The notes: generated from the sequence alone by a model not told the origin. DNA of 64,000 nt from Bradyrhizobium tropiciagri (GCF_018130545.1 NZ_JAFCKF010000006.1:310001-374000), one strand, 5' to 3'. Positions 10,274 to 19,954 are shown, counted from the first letter of the stretch. Translations and numbers: made by a program.

Positions 10274-10762
10274 ATGACCAATGGCAACGGCACCCCCGTC
10301 GAGCAGGCCGCTCCCCAGCTCAACGTGCTGGCGCAGTACACCAAGGACCTGTCGTTTGAGAACCCGAATGCGCCGGCCTCGCTCGGCCAGCAGCAGCAAC
10401 AGCCGGCGATCAACATCCAGATCAACGTCTCCGCCAACAACCTGTCGGAGAACGAGTACGAGGTGATCCTCTCGATCGAGGGCAAGGCCGAGACCGGGGA
10501 CAAGGTGATGTTCAGCTTCGACCTCGCCTATGCCGGCGTCTTCCGGATCGTGAATGTGCCGAAGGAAAACCTGCACCCGCTGGTCATGATCGAGTGCCCG
10601 CGGCTGCTGTTCCCGTTCGCGCGCGAGATCGTCGCGACCTCGGTCCGCGACGGCGGCTTCCCGCCCTTGCTGCTCGATCCGGTCGATTTCGTCGGTCTCT
10701 ACCGCCAGAACATGGAGCGCCAGGCAGCCGCCCAGGCCGCCTCCGGCGTCAAGCCGAGCTGA
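10274..10762 (+). CDS. secB: Protein-export chaperone SecB
   Basis: SecB is the tetrameric cytoplasmic chaperone that keeps secretory precursors unfolded and hands them to SecA. The 162-residue protein has the [14 protein letters not shown] motif, the [17 protein letters not shown] strand, and the C-terminal [13 protein letters not shown] and [17 protein letters not shown] segments that mark the family. I placed the start at the ATG at 10274, preceded by AGGAGA, rather than at a longer open frame beginning at 10085. Confidence 0.97.
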   Translation: MTNGNGTPVEQAAPQLNVLAQYTKDLSFENPNAPASLGQQQQQPAINIQINVSANNLSENEYEVILSIEGKAETGDKVMFSFDLAYAGVFRIVNVPKENLHPLVMIECPRLLFPFAREIVATSVRDGGFPPLLLDPVDFVGLYRQNMERQAAAQAASGVKPS

Positions 10763-10790
10763 TCCGAGTCAGAGAATATCGGAGCCTAAC

Positions 10791-10891
10791 CCGTCATCCT
10801 GAGGAGCGCATAGCGTCTCGAAGGATCGACGGGCTACCGGCCAGGCCGTGCATCCTTCGAGACGCCGCTTCGCGGCTCCTCAGGATGACGG
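10791..10891. repeat. Intergenic inverted repeat, CCGTCATCCTGAGGAGC type
   Basis: The left arm CCGTCATCCTGAGGAGCGC plus TCTCGAAGGATCGACGG is mirrored by CATCCTTCGAGACGCC...GGCTCCTCAGGATGACGG. It lies in the gap between convergent secB and dnaQ. The long near-perfect stem could serve as a two-way transcription stop. From memory, the sequence type is common in Bradyrhizobium genomes. Confidence 0.7.
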
Positions 10892-10910
10892 AGAAATAGC
10901 GAAATCTAGA

Positions 10911-11633
10911 TCAAGCCGCCGGGACTTCAGCAGGTGCCGGCGGCGGCACATAGTCGTTCCAGATCGGCTTGTCGCCGAGCGTGGCGACGAACGCCCTGTG
11001 GGCTTCCCGATCCGCATCGCTGACCCGCGCAACCAATGCCGTCTCGCGCTGCCGTCGCGGCGTATCACCAAAGCTGCCGGCACGCGCATCCGACGTTTCC
11101 GACGCCAGGATGAGCTGCGACTGCCGTGCCCCGATCAGGTCGATATAGACCTCGGCCAGCAGCTCGGCGTCGAGCAAGGCACCGTGTTTGGTGCGGCGGG
11201 AATTATCGATCTGATAGCGCGAGCAGAGGTCGTCGAGGCGGTTCGACACGCCGGGATGCTTGCGTCGCGCCAGCAGCAGCGTATCGACCAGCCGGTCCTT
11301 CGGGATCGCCTTCCGCTTGATGCGGTCGAGCTCGGCGTTGATGAAGCTGATGTCGAACGACGCGTTGTGGATCACCAGCGGCGTATCGCCGATGAACGCC
11401 AGGAACTCGTCGACCACTTCCGTGAACAGCGGCTTGCCGGCCAGGAACTCGGTCGACAGCCCGTGCACGTTGAACGCTTCCAGCGGCATGTCGCGTTCGG
11501 GATTGATGTAGACGTGGTAGGTCTGCCCGGTCGGCATGCGGTTGAATATCTCGACGCAGCCGATCTCGACCAGCCGGTCTCCGCGCAGCGGATCGAGGCC
11601 AGTGGTTTCGGTATCGAGAACGATTTCGCGCAT
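10911..11633 (-). CDS. dnaQ: DNA polymerase III epsilon subunit (proofreading exonuclease)
   Basis: The epsilon subunit gives 3'-5' proofreading in the replicative holoenzyme. The 240-residue protein carries the DEDDh exonuclease motifs in order: IVLDTETTGLDP at the N-terminus, the VIHNASFD segment, and KHGALLDAELLAEVYIDL with the catalytic His and Asp. The C-terminal roughly 60 residues link to the alpha subunit. It is last in the minus-strand run PPSR-maf-coaE-dnaQ, 30 bp after coaE. Confidence 0.96.
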   Translation of the reverse strand: MREIVLDTETTGLDPLRGDRLVEIGCVEIFNRMPTGQTYHVYINPERDMPLEAFNVHGLSTEFLAGKPLFTEVVDEFLAFIGDTPLVIHNASFDISFINAELDRIKRKAIPKDRLVDTLLLARRKHPGVSNRLDDLCSRYQIDNSRRTKHGALLDAELLAEVYIDLIGARQSQLILASETSDARAGSFGDTPRRQRETALVARVSDADREAHRAFVATLGDKPIWNDYVPPPAPAEVPAA

Positions 11634-11663
11634 GACGTGAGGGAATCCGAAAAAGCGGGCGAA

Positions 11664-12263
11664 TCAGGCCCGCCGCTGCGGCATCTTAACAACCTCGGCC
11701 AGAATGTCGCGGATACGCGCCCGCACCGGATCAAGTCCGTGCGAGGTATCCACTATGAAATCCGCGCGCTTGCGCTTCTCGGCGTCCGGCATCTGCTTGG
11801 CGATGATGGCATCGAGTTTCGCCGCATCCATGGTACCGCGGGCCAGCACGCGCTCACGCTGCAGTTCCGGCGAGGTGGTGACGACGACGACGGCATCGAC
11901 GCGCTTCTCGCCGCCGGTCTCGAACAGCAGCGGAATGTCGAGGATGACGATCGGATTGCTCGCGACCTCCGCATCGGCAAAGAATTTCTGCCGCGACGCG
12001 CCGAGCATCGGATGCACGATCTGTTCGAGCTGCTTCATCGCCGCGGGATCATGGACCACGCGCGCCGACAGCTTGGCGCGATCGACCTTGCCGCCCGTCG
12101 TGGTACCGGGAAACGCGGCCTCGATCGCCGGCGCGGCCTCGCCTTCGTACAGCTGATGCACGGCCGCATCGGCGTCGTACACCGGCACGCCCGCCTCCAT
12201 GAACAACTTGGCCGTGGTGGATTTCCCCATCCCGATCGAGCCGGTCAGTCCAACAATCAACAT
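11664..12263 (-). CDS. coaE: Dephospho-CoA kinase CoaE
   Basis: CoaE phosphorylates the ribose 3'-hydroxyl of dephospho-CoA, the last step of coenzyme A synthesis. The 199-residue product has the P-loop [12 protein letters not shown] at the N-terminus, the [12 protein letters not shown] substrate segment, the [10 protein letters not shown] motif and the lid-like RVLARGTM region. The C-terminus ends QRRA. It lies 44 bp after maf and 30 bp before dnaQ. Confidence 0.96.
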   Translation of the reverse strand: MLIVGLTGSIGMGKSTTAKLFMEAGVPVYDADAAVHQLYEGEAAPAIEAAFPGTTTGGKVDRAKLSARVVHDPAAMKQLEQIVHPMLGASRQKFFADAEVASNPIVILDIPLLFETGGEKRVDAVVVVTTSPELQRERVLARGTMDAAKLDAIIAKQMPDAEKRKRADFIVDTSHGLDPVRARIRDILAEVVKMPQRRA

Positions 12264-12307
12264 GTGATCAACATCGGTTCAGTATCTCGTCGCCTCGCCT
12301 TCATATC

Positions 12308-12916
12308 TCACACCGCGAGCAGCTTTTCGCGGCGCAGGAATGCGAGCAGCGACAATAGCGGCAGGCCGAGGATGGTGAAATGGTCGCCTTCGATCCGCTC
12401 GAACAGATGCACGCCGAGGCCCTCGAGCTGATAGGCGCCGACGCTGGTCGTCACCGCTGCCCCGGCCTGGTCGAGATAGGCCTCGATCTCACCGGTGTCG
12501 AGCCACCGCATCGTCATGCGAGCCACGCAGACATCGTCGAACAGGGCTTTCCCGTCGCGCGCAACCGAGACAGCGGAGTGCAATTCATGGGTCTGTCCTG
12601 CGAGCAGACCAAGCTGTTCGGCAGCCTGCGCGCGGCCGGAGGGCTTGCTGAACATCCGTTGGCCGAGAGCAAGGGTCTGGTCGGCACCGATAACGTATTG
12701 ACCCGGCTTCTGCCTGGAAATGAACAGCGCCTTCTCGCGCGCCAGCAGCAATGCGATCTCGCCCGGCGCGGAGAGACCGGAATTCTTCTGCACCGCACGT
12801 TCGTCGATATCGGCCGGCAGCGCCTCGAAATCGAGGCCGGCATTTTCCAGCAGCATCCTTCGCGCACGGCTTTGCGAGGCCAGAATGAGCTTCTGTGGTC
12901 CGCGCCAGATGCTCAT
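12308..12916 (-). CDS. maf: Maf-like nucleotide pyrophosphatase
   Basis: Maf proteins hydrolyse non-canonical or canonical nucleoside triphosphates to monophosphates and are linked to septum control and housecleaning. The product of about 202 residues begins SIWRGPQKLILASQSRARR, matching the family SxSPRR-type start loop (ASQSRARR here), and has the ADIDER, GADQTLAL and GAYQLEGLG motifs. I chose the ATG at 12916, 10 bp after the PPSR stop. A longer frame to 12958 would overlap PPSR and lacks family similarity. Confidence 0.9.
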   Translation of the reverse strand: MSIWRGPQKLILASQSRARRMLLENAGLDFEALPADIDERAVQKNSGLSAPGEIALLLAREKALFISRQKPGQYVIGADQTLALGQRMFSKPSGRAQAAEQLGLLAGQTHELHSAVSVARDGKALFDDVCVARMTMRWLDTGEIEAYLDQAGAAVTTSVGAYQLEGLGVHLFERIEGDHFTILGLPLLSLLAFLRREKLLAV

Positions 12917-12926
12917 GACGAGACGA

Positions 12927-13763
12927 TCATTCCGACGGCCGCGCGCGCTGGCGGTCATTGTAGAGCTTCATGATCGCGGCAGCCGTCTCCTCGATCGAGC
13001 GACGCGTCACGTCGAGCAAGGCCCAGTTGAATTTCGCGCTCAGGCGCCGGGCAAACGCGACCTCGTCGGCCACCGCCTGCTTGTCGATGTAGGTGTCGTT
13101 GTCACGGTCGCCCATGGTCAGCAAACGGTTCTGCCTAACCTGGATCAGTCGTTCCGGCGTCGCATGCAGGCTGACCACCAGCGGCTTCTTCAAGGTCTCG
13201 AGCTGGTGCGGCAGGGGAATGCCGGGCACCAGCGGTACATTTGCAGTCCTGATGCCGCGGTTGGCGAGATAGATCGAGGTCGGCGTCTTCGAGGTGCGGG
13301 ACACGCCGACCAGAACGACATCGGCCTCCTCGAGGCCTTCGACATGCTGACCGTCGTCATGGATCATCGTGTAGTTCAGCGCGTCGATCCGGCTGAAATA
13401 TTCCGCGTTCAGCACGTGCTGTGCGCCGACGCGCCCAGTCGTCGCGGCGCCCAGATAGGCCTCGAACAGCTGCATCACCGGCCCGATGATCGACAGGCTC
13501 GGAACGTTGATCTCCTTGCACTTGCCCTCGAGCCGGCCGACCAGATCCTTCTCCAGCAGCGTGAACAGCACGATGCCGGGTGATTCCTCGATCTCGTCGA
13601 GCACCCGGTCGAGCTGCTTCTGGCTGCGCACCAGGGGATAGACATGCTCGACCGCGGTCACGTTGGCGTATTGCGCGGCGACCGCGCGCGCCACGGTGAT
13701 CAGCGTCTCGCCGGTCGAGTCGGAGACCAGATGGAGGTGGAAATAATTCGAAGTCGTCGGCAC
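12927..13763 (-). CDS. Pyruvate, phosphate (or water) dikinase regulatory kinase/phosphorylase, PPSR family
   Basis: These DUF299 proteins switch pyruvate phosphate dikinase or PEP synthase by ADP-dependent phosphorylation and Pi-dependent dephosphorylation of a Thr. The 278-residue protein has the start [13 protein letters not shown] and the P-loop GVSRTSKT at 153-160, with the following [10 protein letters not shown]. It is the orthologue of the gene called RP001 in Rickettsia, which together with hemE borders the replication origin in Rickettsia and Caulobacter. Here it borders the 13764-14224 gap. It is first in the PPSR-maf-coaE-dnaQ run. Confidence 0.93.
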   Translation of the reverse strand: MPTTSNYFHLHLVSDSTGETLITVARAVAAQYANVTAVEHVYPLVRSQKQLDRVLDEIEESPGIVLFTLLEKDLVGRLEGKCKEINVPSLSIIGPVMQLFEAYLGAATTGRVGAQHVLNAEYFSRIDALNYTMIHDDGQHVEGLEEADVVLVGVSRTSKTPTSIYLANRGIRTANVPLVPGIPLPHQLETLKKPLVVSLHATPERLIQVRQNRLLTMGDRDNDTYIDKQAVADEVAFARRLSAKFNWALLDVTRRSIEETAAAIMKLYNDRQRARPSE

Positions 13764-14224
13764 CAGAGCCCCTGTCTATCCTGTGAATCCCTGTGGAGGT
13801 CGGGGAGGAGAATCCGGGCCCGCCGCCCGGCCGGTGAATATCTCACCCCTCTCTTCACAGCACCCCGCAAAAGGATAAGTCGGCGTCATGGGCAGGATGA
13901 TAGTGAACCGGTGTGGATTTGTCTCTTCATAAGCTGGCCACAGAGTTGCGCAACCAATTGAGCCGAGCGGCAGATTCCGGATGTCCGCCCTCGCCTGCCG
14001 GAATGTTGAGGGATGTGAACAAGCCAGCGAAAGCCGCTGGACCGCATTGCATGAGTCAAATTCACCGCCATTAAGACTCAAACCTTAGATTCTAAAATTA
14101 ATTAGGTTTAGGAGAGCCGTGTGTGCGGATATGTATCCGTCCCTCGCTTGCGGAGCTTTGTTCGCAACGTCGAGGCTGTCCGAGCTGTTCCCTGCCGAGC
14201 TATTCCCCGAAAGGCATCGCTGCG
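13764..14224. other. Candidate chromosomal replication origin (oriC) region
   Basis: No gene is supported here. The gap separates divergent PPSR and hemJ and holds six GANTC sites, at 13785, 13810, 13973, 14053, 14075 and 14088, about three times the random expectation for this length. From 14067 to 14112 is a strongly AT-rich run (including TTCTAAAATTAATTAGGTTTA) that could melt. DnaA-box likenesses are weak: TGTGGATTT at 13912 (7 of 9 to TGTGGATAA) and CTGGCCACA at 13934 (6 of 9). PPSR flanks the origin in Caulobacter and Rickettsia, and parABS is 4-9 kb away. The call is an inference. The same gap must also contain the hemJ and PPSR promoters. Confidence 0.5.
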
Positions 14225-14650
14225 ATGTTGTATGACTGGATCAAGGCGCTGCACGTCATTGCCGTCATCTCCTGGATGGCGGGCATGCTCTATCTGCCGC
14301 GGCTGTTCGTCTATCATTGCGAAGCCGAGGCCGGCTCAAAACAGTCCGAGACCTTCAAGGTCATGGAGCGACGGCTTTTGAAGGCGATCATCAATCCCGC
14401 GATGATCGTGACCTGGCTCGCCGGGCTTTATCTGGTCTGGGCCGGACACTGGTACCTTTCCGGCTGGTTTCACGTCAAATTTACGCTGGTCCTCATCATG
14501 TCGGGTATCCACGGCTTTTTGTCCCGCTGCGTGAAGGATTTCGCCGCCGACCGGAATCAGCGAAGCCAGAAATTTTATCGTATTATCAACGAGGTGCCGA
14601 CGCTGCTGATGATCCTGATCGTCATCATGGTCGTCGTGAAGCCGTTCTAG
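14225..14650 (+). CDS. hemJ: Protoporphyrinogen IX oxidase HemJ
   Basis: HemJ (UPF0093) oxidises protoporphyrinogen IX to protoporphyrin IX in bacteria without HemG or HemY. The 141-residue protein has four hydrophobic helices and the family motifs LYDWIKALHVIAVISWMAG, with the essential heme-binding His near residue 10, LPRLFVYH, and the C-terminal INEVPTLLMILIVIMVV. I placed the start at the ATG at 14225, because a longer frame from 14123 adds a non-hydrophobic leader not seen in the family. It stands upstream of rho. hemE, often beside it in relatives, is not in the window. Confidence 0.92.
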   Translation: MLYDWIKALHVIAVISWMAGMLYLPRLFVYHCEAEAGSKQSETFKVMERRLLKAIINPAMIVTWLAGLYLVWAGHWYLSGWFHVKFTLVLIMSGIHGFLSRCVKDFAADRNQRSQKFYRIINEVPTLLMILIVIMVVVKPF

Positions 14651-14902
14651 ACATCGCGATGCCTAAGACGCATGCTTCAGTCCTTCTTGCGAAGGACGGA
14701 TCGATTTTCTATATAGGTTTTATCCCACCCCACGCAGGCGGATGTGGTCGCGTTCCGGTTCTTTTCGGACCGGCGCCGCATCAGGTTTGAAAGCCCAAAC
14801 GGCACTTTCCTGGCTGAGACCTGCGGACCTTCCTTTGGCGTCCGCTTTTTCCAGAGCCACCTCGCACCCCTTCCCTACTTACTTCCTCACAGGACGACCC
14901 CG

Positions 14903-16168
14903 ATGCGGGAAATCAAACTCCAGGACCTCAAATCGAAAACGCCGGCCGAGCTCGTCTCGTTCGCGGAAGAGAATGGGGTCGAGAATGCCAGCACCATGCG
15001 CAAGCAGGAGCTGATGTTCGCAATTCTCAAGCAGCTCGCGATCGCCGAGACCGACATTATCGGTGAAGGCGTTGTCGAGGTGCTGTCCGACGGCTTCGGC
15101 TTTCTTCGTTCGCCCGATGCGAACTATCTGCCCGGGCCCGACGACATCTACGTTTCGCCGTCGCAGATCCGCCGTTTCGGCCTGCGCACCGGCGACACGA
15201 TCGAAGGCCATATTCGCAGCCCGAAGGAAGGCGAACGCTATTTCGCGCTGCTGAAGGTCAACACGCTCAATTTCGAAGACCCGGAAAAGTCGAAGCACAA
15301 GGTCAATTTCGACAACCTCACGCCGCTGTTTCCCAATCAGCGTTTCCGCATGGAGCTCGAGGATTCCACCAAGAAAGACCTGTCTGCCCGCGTGATCGAC
15401 ATCGTCGCGCCGATCGGCAAGGGCCAGCGCGCGCTGATCGTGGCGCCGCCGCGCACCGGCAAAACGGTGCTGATGCAGAACATCGCGCACTCGATCACCG
15501 CCAATCATCCTGATTGCTATCTGATCGTGCTGCTGATCGACGAGCGCCCGGAGGAAGTCACGGACATGCAGCGTTCGGTGAAGGGCGAGGTGGTGTCATC
15601 GACCTTCGACGAGCCCGCCGTGCGTCACGTCCAGGTCGCCGAGATGGTGATCGAGAAAGCCAAGCGCCTCGTCGAGCACGGCCGCGACGTCGTGATCCTG
15701 CTCGATTCGATCACCCGCCTCGGCCGCGCCTACAACACCGTCGTGCCGTCATCCGGCAAGGTGCTGACCGGCGGTGTCGACGCCAATGCCTTGCAGCGTC
15801 CGAAGCGCTTCTTCGGCGCCGCGCGCAACATCGAGGAGGGCGGTTCGCTGACCATCATCGCGACCGCGCTGGTCGATACCGGCAGCCGCATGGACGAAGT
15901 CATTTTCGAAGAGTTCAAGGGCACCGGTAACTCCGAACTGATCCTCGACCGCAAGGTTTCGGACAAGCGGACCTTCCCGGCGATCGACATTGCGCGCTCC
16001 GGCACCCGCAAGGAGGAGCTCATCACCGATCCGCAGGTGCTGAAGAAGATGTACGTCCTGCGCCGCATCCTCAATCCGATGGGCACCATGGACGCGATCG
16101 ACTTCCTGCTCGACAAGCTCCGGAACACCAAGAGCAATTCGGAATTCTTCGATTCCATGAACACCTGA
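14903..16168 (+). CDS. rho: Transcription termination factor Rho
   Basis: Rho is the hexameric RNA helicase that ends transcription at rut sites. The 421-residue protein has the Rho N domain ([20 protein letters not shown]), the cold-shock RNA-binding domain with GFGFLRS at about 64-70 and the [13 protein letters not shown] primary-site residues, Walker A APPRTGKT at 181-188, [10 protein letters not shown], and the [13 protein letters not shown]-loop region. The ATG at 14903 begins exactly at the family start. The 250-bp leader from hemJ may hold autoregulatory sequence. Confidence 0.98.
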   Translation: MREIKLQDLKSKTPAELVSFAEENGVENASTMRKQELMFAILKQLAIAETDIIGEGVVEVLSDGFGFLRSPDANYLPGPDDIYVSPSQIRRFGLRTGDTIEGHIRSPKEGERYFALLKVNTLNFEDPEKSKHKVNFDNLTPLFPNQRFRMELEDSTKKDLSARVIDIVAPIGKGQRALIVAPPRTGKTVLMQNIAHSITANHPDCYLIVLLIDERPEEVTDMQRSVKGEVVSSTFDEPAVRHVQVAEMVIEKAKRLVEHGRDVVILLDSITRLGRAYNTVVPSSGKVLTGGVDANALQRPKRFFGAARNIEEGGSLTIIATALVDTGSRMDEVIFEEFKGTGNSELILDRKVSDKRTFPAIDIARSGTRKEELITDPQVLKKMYVLRRILNPMGTMDAIDFLLDKLRNTKSNSEFFDSMNT

Positions 16169-16200
16169 GGCCGCAGCGAAATAGTAGCTGAAGAGAACAG

Positions 16201-16230
16201 GGCGCTCCGCACAAACGGGGCGCCTTTTTT
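16201..16230 (+). terminator. Intrinsic terminator after rho
   Basis: The stem GGCGCTCCG (16201-16209) pairs with CGGGGCGCC (16216-16224) over 9 bp with one T-G wobble, has a 6-base loop, and is followed at once by six T. It is the clearest Rho-independent terminator in the window and separates hemJ-rho from mnmE. Confidence 0.92.
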
Positions 16231-16480
16231 CATGCTGCGGATTTGCTGCAGTAGAGTGCAGCATGAATTGAGCTGGCGTAGACCGTCGAACGTTCATTTA
16301 ACTGATTGATATAATTCATACTTATAATCTAGCCTCGCGATGAGGCCGGCATTCTTGCAGCAAAATTGTTGCGCGGTTGCTGCGACCAAATTTCGCTTTG
16401 TTGCACCGCAGCATTTTCGGAATGGCCTGCGAAATGAATGCGGCATTGCCTTTGCCGATTTGCTTGGGAAGAAATAGGCG
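16231..16480. other. Non-coding leader between rho and mnmE with nested palindromes
   Basis: No gene is supported. Just after the terminator, CATGCTGC (16231-16238) pairs with a GCAGCATG that ends at 16265. Nested inside are TGCTGCA (16244-16250) and TGCAGCA (16257-16263). An AT-rich run follows near 16290-16330 (TTTAACTGATTGATATAATTC), then repeated TTGC/GCAGC words up to 16430. It probably holds the mnmE promoter. A secondary role near the origin is possible but unsupported. Confidence 0.45.
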
Positions 16481-17806
16481 ATGCATCCGCGCGACCAAAC
16501 CATCTTCGCATTGTCCTCAGGACGGCCACCGAGTGCGATCGCCATCGTCAGGCTGTCTGGCCCAATGGCCGGGTCGGTCATTGAGGGACTGGCCGGCAAG
16601 ACGCCGGCGCCGCGGATGGCGACCCGCGCGCTGCTCCACGATTCAGACCATCAACCGATCGACGACGCGGTCGTGTTATGGTTCCCCGGCCCGGCGAGCG
16701 CGACCGGCGAAGACGTTGCCGAATTTCACGTCCATGGCGGGCGCGCGGTGTTGTCGGCAGTGTTCGACGCCATCGTAGCGTTCGAGAATGTGCGGCCGGC
16801 GGAACCGGGCGAGTTCACCCGGCGAGCATTCGAGAACGGCAAGCTCGACCTGACCGAAGCCGAAGGCCTCGACGACCTTATTCACGCCGACACAGATCGA
16901 CAGCGGCGCCAGGCGCTGCGCCAGCTGAAAGGCTTGCTCGGCGATCGCGCGCGTGACTGGCGCGAGCGGATCATCGCGGCGTCCGCGCTGATCGAGGCCG
17001 GCATCGATTTCTCCGATGAAGGCGATGTGCCGGCGGAGCTGATCGCGCCGGCGCTCGAGAAGGTCCGGGCGCTGCACGATGAGATCAAGCACGTGCTTGC
17101 GGGGCAGGGGCAAAGCGAACGGTTGCGCGATGGCCTGGTGGTCGCGATCGCCGGCCCGCCGAATGTCGGCAAATCGACGCTGATCAATCAGCTCGCCAAG
17201 CGCGAGGTCGCGATCGTCTCGCCGCATGCCGGCACGACCCGCGACGTGATTGAGGTGCAGCTGGATCTCGATGGCTATCCCGTGACGGTGATCGACACGG
17301 CCGGGATCCGTGAGACGAGTGATCCCGTGGAGCAGGAAGGCGTCCGCCGCGCCCGGGCCCGCGCCGCCGAAGCTGACCTCGTGCTGTGGCTGGCCGACAG
17401 CGGCGGCGCGAAGGTTGGGCATGGCGGGACCACGCCAACCTGGCTGGTGCGAAACAAGATCGACTTGGTCAGGACTCCGGCGGGTGAGGGGAGTAGTTAT
17501 CCCGAATTCAGGATCTCGGCGGCTCGCGGCGACGGCCTCTCTGAGCTGATCGCCGCACTGGTCGGCTTCGCGCACGACTATTTCGCGACCAGCGAAGGCG
17601 GTCTGATCAGCCGGACCCGGCAGCGCGGGTTGCTCCAAGAGACTGTTGAGTCCCTCCAGCGCAGCATCGAGGTGGTCGGGCAGGGCGAGGAGCTGGCGGC
17701 GGAGGAACTTCGCAGGGCTGCGACCTCACTTGGTCGTCTGCTCGGCCGGGTCGATGTCGAGGACATCCTGGACGTCATCTTCCGTGAGTTCTGCGTCGGG
17801 AAGTGA
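16481..17806 (+). CDS. mnmE: tRNA modification GTPase MnmE (TrmE)
   Basis: MnmE works with MnmG to install the 5-carboxymethylaminomethyl group on U34 of certain tRNAs. The 441-residue protein has an N-terminal folate-binding domain starting [23 protein letters not shown], the G1 loop [10 protein letters not shown]2 GTTRDVIE, G3 [13 protein letters not shown] as G4, and the C-terminal FCVGK motif whose Cys is required for activity. It is the first gene of mnmE-mnmG-rsmG-parA-parB. Confidence 0.98.
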   Translation: MHPRDQTIFALSSGRPPSAIAIVRLSGPMAGSVIEGLAGKTPAPRMATRALLHDSDHQPIDDAVVLWFPGPASATGEDVAEFHVHGGRAVLSAVFDAIVAFENVRPAEPGEFTRRAFENGKLDLTEAEGLDDLIHADTDRQRRQALRQLKGLLGDRARDWRERIIAASALIEAGIDFSDEGDVPAELIAPALEKVRALHDEIKHVLAGQGQSERLRDGLVVAIAGPPNVGKSTLINQLAKREVAIVSPHAGTTRDVIEVQLDLDGYPVTVIDTAGIRETSDPVEQEGVRRARARAAEADLVLWLADSGGAKVGHGGTTPTWLVRNKIDLVRTPAGEGSSYPEFRISAARGDGLSELIAALVGFAHDYFATSEGGLISRTRQRGLLQETVESLQRSIEVVGQGEELAAEELRRAATSLGRLLGRVDVEDILDVIFREFCVGK

Positions 17807-17819
17807 TCGGGTTCTCCTC

Positions 17820-17835
17820 TGTTTCACGTGAAACA
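17820..17835. promoter_or_regulatory. parS: parS centromere site 1
   Basis: Perfect 16-base palindrome TGTTTCACGTGAAACA, identical to the canonical chromosomal parS recognised by ParB. It starts 14 bp after the mnmE stop. Confidence 0.96.
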
Positions 17836-17868
17836 TGGTTTCCATCTGGTTAAGGAGCCCTCCTCTCC

Positions 17869-17884
17869 CGTTTCACGTGAAACA
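17869..17884. promoter_or_regulatory. parS: parS centromere site 2
   Basis: CGTTTCACGTGAAACA, 15 of 16 matches to the parS palindrome (first base differs), with the 14-base core GTTTCACGTGAAAC intact. Second of three sites in the mnmE-mnmG gap. Confidence 0.94.
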
Positions 17885-17905
17885 ATCGCTGTCCGGCGGC
17901 AACGC

Positions 17906-17921
17906 TGTTTCACGTGAAACA
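17906..17921. promoter_or_regulatory. parS: parS centromere site 3
   Basis: Perfect TGTTTCACGTGAAACA palindrome. Sites 1 to 3 start at 17820, 17869 and 17906, so they are 49 and 37 bp apart. That is close enough for ParB to load side by side. Confidence 0.96.
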
Positions 17922-18042
17922 GCTCCGTTCTGGCATTGCGAACGAGAAGACCCAATCCATATCTGCCTCGAACGTTCGGTCTCCTTAGCCAGACCCAACT
18001 TCGTTCTTCCGGCTTTCATCACTCCACGATAGAAGTCCCGCC

Positions 18043-19926
18043 ATGACCATCAGGGCAGACTCATTCGACGTCATCGTCATCGGCGGCGGCCATGCCGGCT
18101 GCGAGGCCGCGAGCGCGGCTGCCCGGATGGGCGCGAAGACCGCCCTGGTGACCCATCGTTTCGCGACCATCGGTGCGATGTCCTGCAATCCCGCGATCGG
18201 TGGGCTCGGCAAGGGCCATCTGGTCCGCGAAGTCGATGCCCTGGACGGTTTGATGGGCCGGGTCGCCGATGCAGGCGGCATCCAGTTCCGCATGCTCAAC
18301 CGCCGCAAGGGTCCTGCCGTGCGTGGCCCCCGGGCCCAGGCCGACCGCAAGCTCTATGCGGCCGCGATGCAGGCGGCGATCACTGAGACCGCGAACCTCA
18401 ACGTGATCGAAGGCGAGGCGGATGCGCTGATCGTCGTCGATGGCCGCGTCACAGGGATTCGCCTGGGCAACGGCCGCCAGCTTTCGGCGGGTGCGATTGT
18501 CATCACGACCGGCACCTTCCTGCGTGGTCTGATCCATCTGGGCGAGAAGAACTGGCCGGCCGGCCGGGTCGGCGAGGCGCCTGCCATGGGCCTGTCCGAC
18601 TCGTTCGAGCGGGCGGGTTTTGTGCTTGGCCGGCTCAAGACCGGGACGCCGCCGCGCCTCGACGGCACCACGATCGACTGGTCCGCGGTCGAAATGCAGC
18701 CCGGAGACGAGCCTCCGGAGCCGTTTTCGGTCATGACCGACCGGATCACGACTCCGCAGATCCAGTGCGGCATCACCCGGACCACGCCTGCGACCCATGA
18801 GGTGATCCGGGCCAATGTGCATCGCTCGCCGATGTATTCCGGCCAGATCAAGAGCTCCGGACCCCGCTATTGTCCTTCGATCGAGGACAAGATCGTCCGC
18901 TTTGGCGACCGCGACGGCCATCAGATCTTCCTGGAGCCCGAAGGGCTCGACGACCCCACAGTCTATCCGAACGGCATCTCGACCTCGCTCCCAGAAGAGG
19001 TCCAACTCGCGATCCTGGCCAGCATTCCCGGCCTCGAGCGGGTGAAGATGGTCAGGCCGGGCTATGCGATCGAATATGACCACGTCGATCCCAGGGAGCT
19101 CGATCCGACCCTGCAGACCAAGCGTCTGCATGGGCTTTTCCTGGCCGGTCAGATCAACGGCACCACGGGCTATGAGGAGGCGGCGGGGCAGGGCATTGTC
19201 GCAGGACTCAATGCCGCGCTCGCAGCCGGGGATGCGGACCCGATCGTATTCGACCGCGCCGACGGCTATCTCGGTGTGATGATCGACGACCTGGTGACCC
19301 GCGGGATCACCGAACCCTATCGCATGTTCACCTCGCGCGCCGAGTATCGACTGACGCTGCGGGCCGACAATGCCGACCAGAGGCTCACCGATAAGGGCAT
19401 TGGGCTCGGATGCGTCGGATCGGCGCGCGCAGAGCGCCACCGGACCAAGATGGCGGCGCTGAACGCGGCCAAGACCTTGGCGAAGTCGCTTGCGATCACG
19501 CCGAATGAGGCCGCCAAGCATGGTCTGGCGCTCAATCGTGACGGCAATCGCCGCTCTGCCTTTGAGTTGCTGGCCTATCCGGAGATCGAATGGCCGGCGG
19601 TCCAGGCGATCTGGCCGGAGCTGTCGGCCATTGACCCCGCAATCGCGGTGCATCTCGAGATCGATGCCAAATACGATGTCTATCTGAAGCGCCAGACCGC
19701 TGATGTCGATGCCTTCCGGCGCGACGAGGGCTTGGTCCTGGCCGATGTCGACTACGCCGATGTACCGGGTCTTTCGAATGAAGCGCGCGCCAAACTGCAG
19801 AAGGCGCAGCCGCGGACGGTCGGGCAGGCCGGCCGGATCGACGGCATGACGCCGGCTGCGCTGGGTATTCTGGCCGCCTATCTGCGGCGCGAGGCCCGGC
19901 GGAAATCGGCCAAGGCGAGCGCCTGA
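18043..19926 (+). CDS. mnmG: tRNA uridine-5-carboxymethylaminomethyl(34) synthesis enzyme MnmG (GidA)
   Basis: MnmG is the FAD- and NADH-dependent partner of MnmE in wobble-uridine modification. The 627-residue product has the dinucleotide fold [19 protein letters not shown] at the N-terminus, the signature segment [20 protein letters not shown], the [11 protein letters not shown] motif, the second FAD motif [21 protein letters not shown], and the GidA-associated C-terminal helical domain ([20 protein letters not shown]). Length is normal for the family. Confidence 0.98.
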   Translation: MTIRADSFDVIVIGGGHAGCEAASAAARMGAKTALVTHRFATIGAMSCNPAIGGLGKGHLVREVDALDGLMGRVADAGGIQFRMLNRRKGPAVRGPRAQADRKLYAAAMQAAITETANLNVIEGEADALIVVDGRVTGIRLGNGRQLSAGAIVITTGTFLRGLIHLGEKNWPAGRVGEAPAMGLSDSFERAGFVLGRLKTGTPPRLDGTTIDWSAVEMQPGDEPPEPFSVMTDRITTPQIQCGITRTTPATHEVIRANVHRSPMYSGQIKSSGPRYCPSIEDKIVRFGDRDGHQIFLEPEGLDDPTVYPNGISTSLPEEVQLAILASIPGLERVKMVRPGYAIEYDHVDPRELDPTLQTKRLHGLFLAGQINGTTGYEEAAGQGIVAGLNAALAAGDADPIVFDRADGYLGVMIDDLVTRGITEPYRMFTSRAEYRLTLRADNADQRLTDKGIGLGCVGSARAERHRTKMAALNAAKTLAKSLAITPNEAAKHGLALNRDGNRRSAFELLAYPEIEWPAVQAIWPELSAIDPAIAVHLEIDAKYDVYLKRQTADVDAFRRDEGLVLADVDYADVPGLSNEARAKLQKAQPRTVGQAGRIDGMTPAALGILAAYLRREARRKSAKASA

Positions 19927-19942
19927 CGTTTCACGTGAAACG
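19927..19942. promoter_or_regulatory. parS: parS centromere site 4
   Basis: CGTTTCACGTGAAACG. The 14-base core GTTTCACGTGAAAC at 19928-19941 is perfect and both flanking bases differ from the consensus but remain symmetric. It begins directly after the mnmG stop codon. Confidence 0.93.
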
Positions 19943-19954
19943 GGCAGCCGACCC

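Noticed and set aside
12264-12307. Possible aroE between maf and coaE
   Set aside because: Only 44 bases lie between them, so no gene fits.
13764-14224. hemE beside PPSR
   Set aside because: The gap is too short and no frame has HemE motifs.
14466-14482. TTTCACGTCAAA, a parS-like string in hemJ
   Set aside because: Only one half matches the palindrome (CACGTC in place of CACGTG) and it is not symmetric.
18061-19653. 530-codon open frame antisense to mnmG
   Set aside because: High third-position GC in mnmG generates it, and it has no domain or ribosome-binding site.
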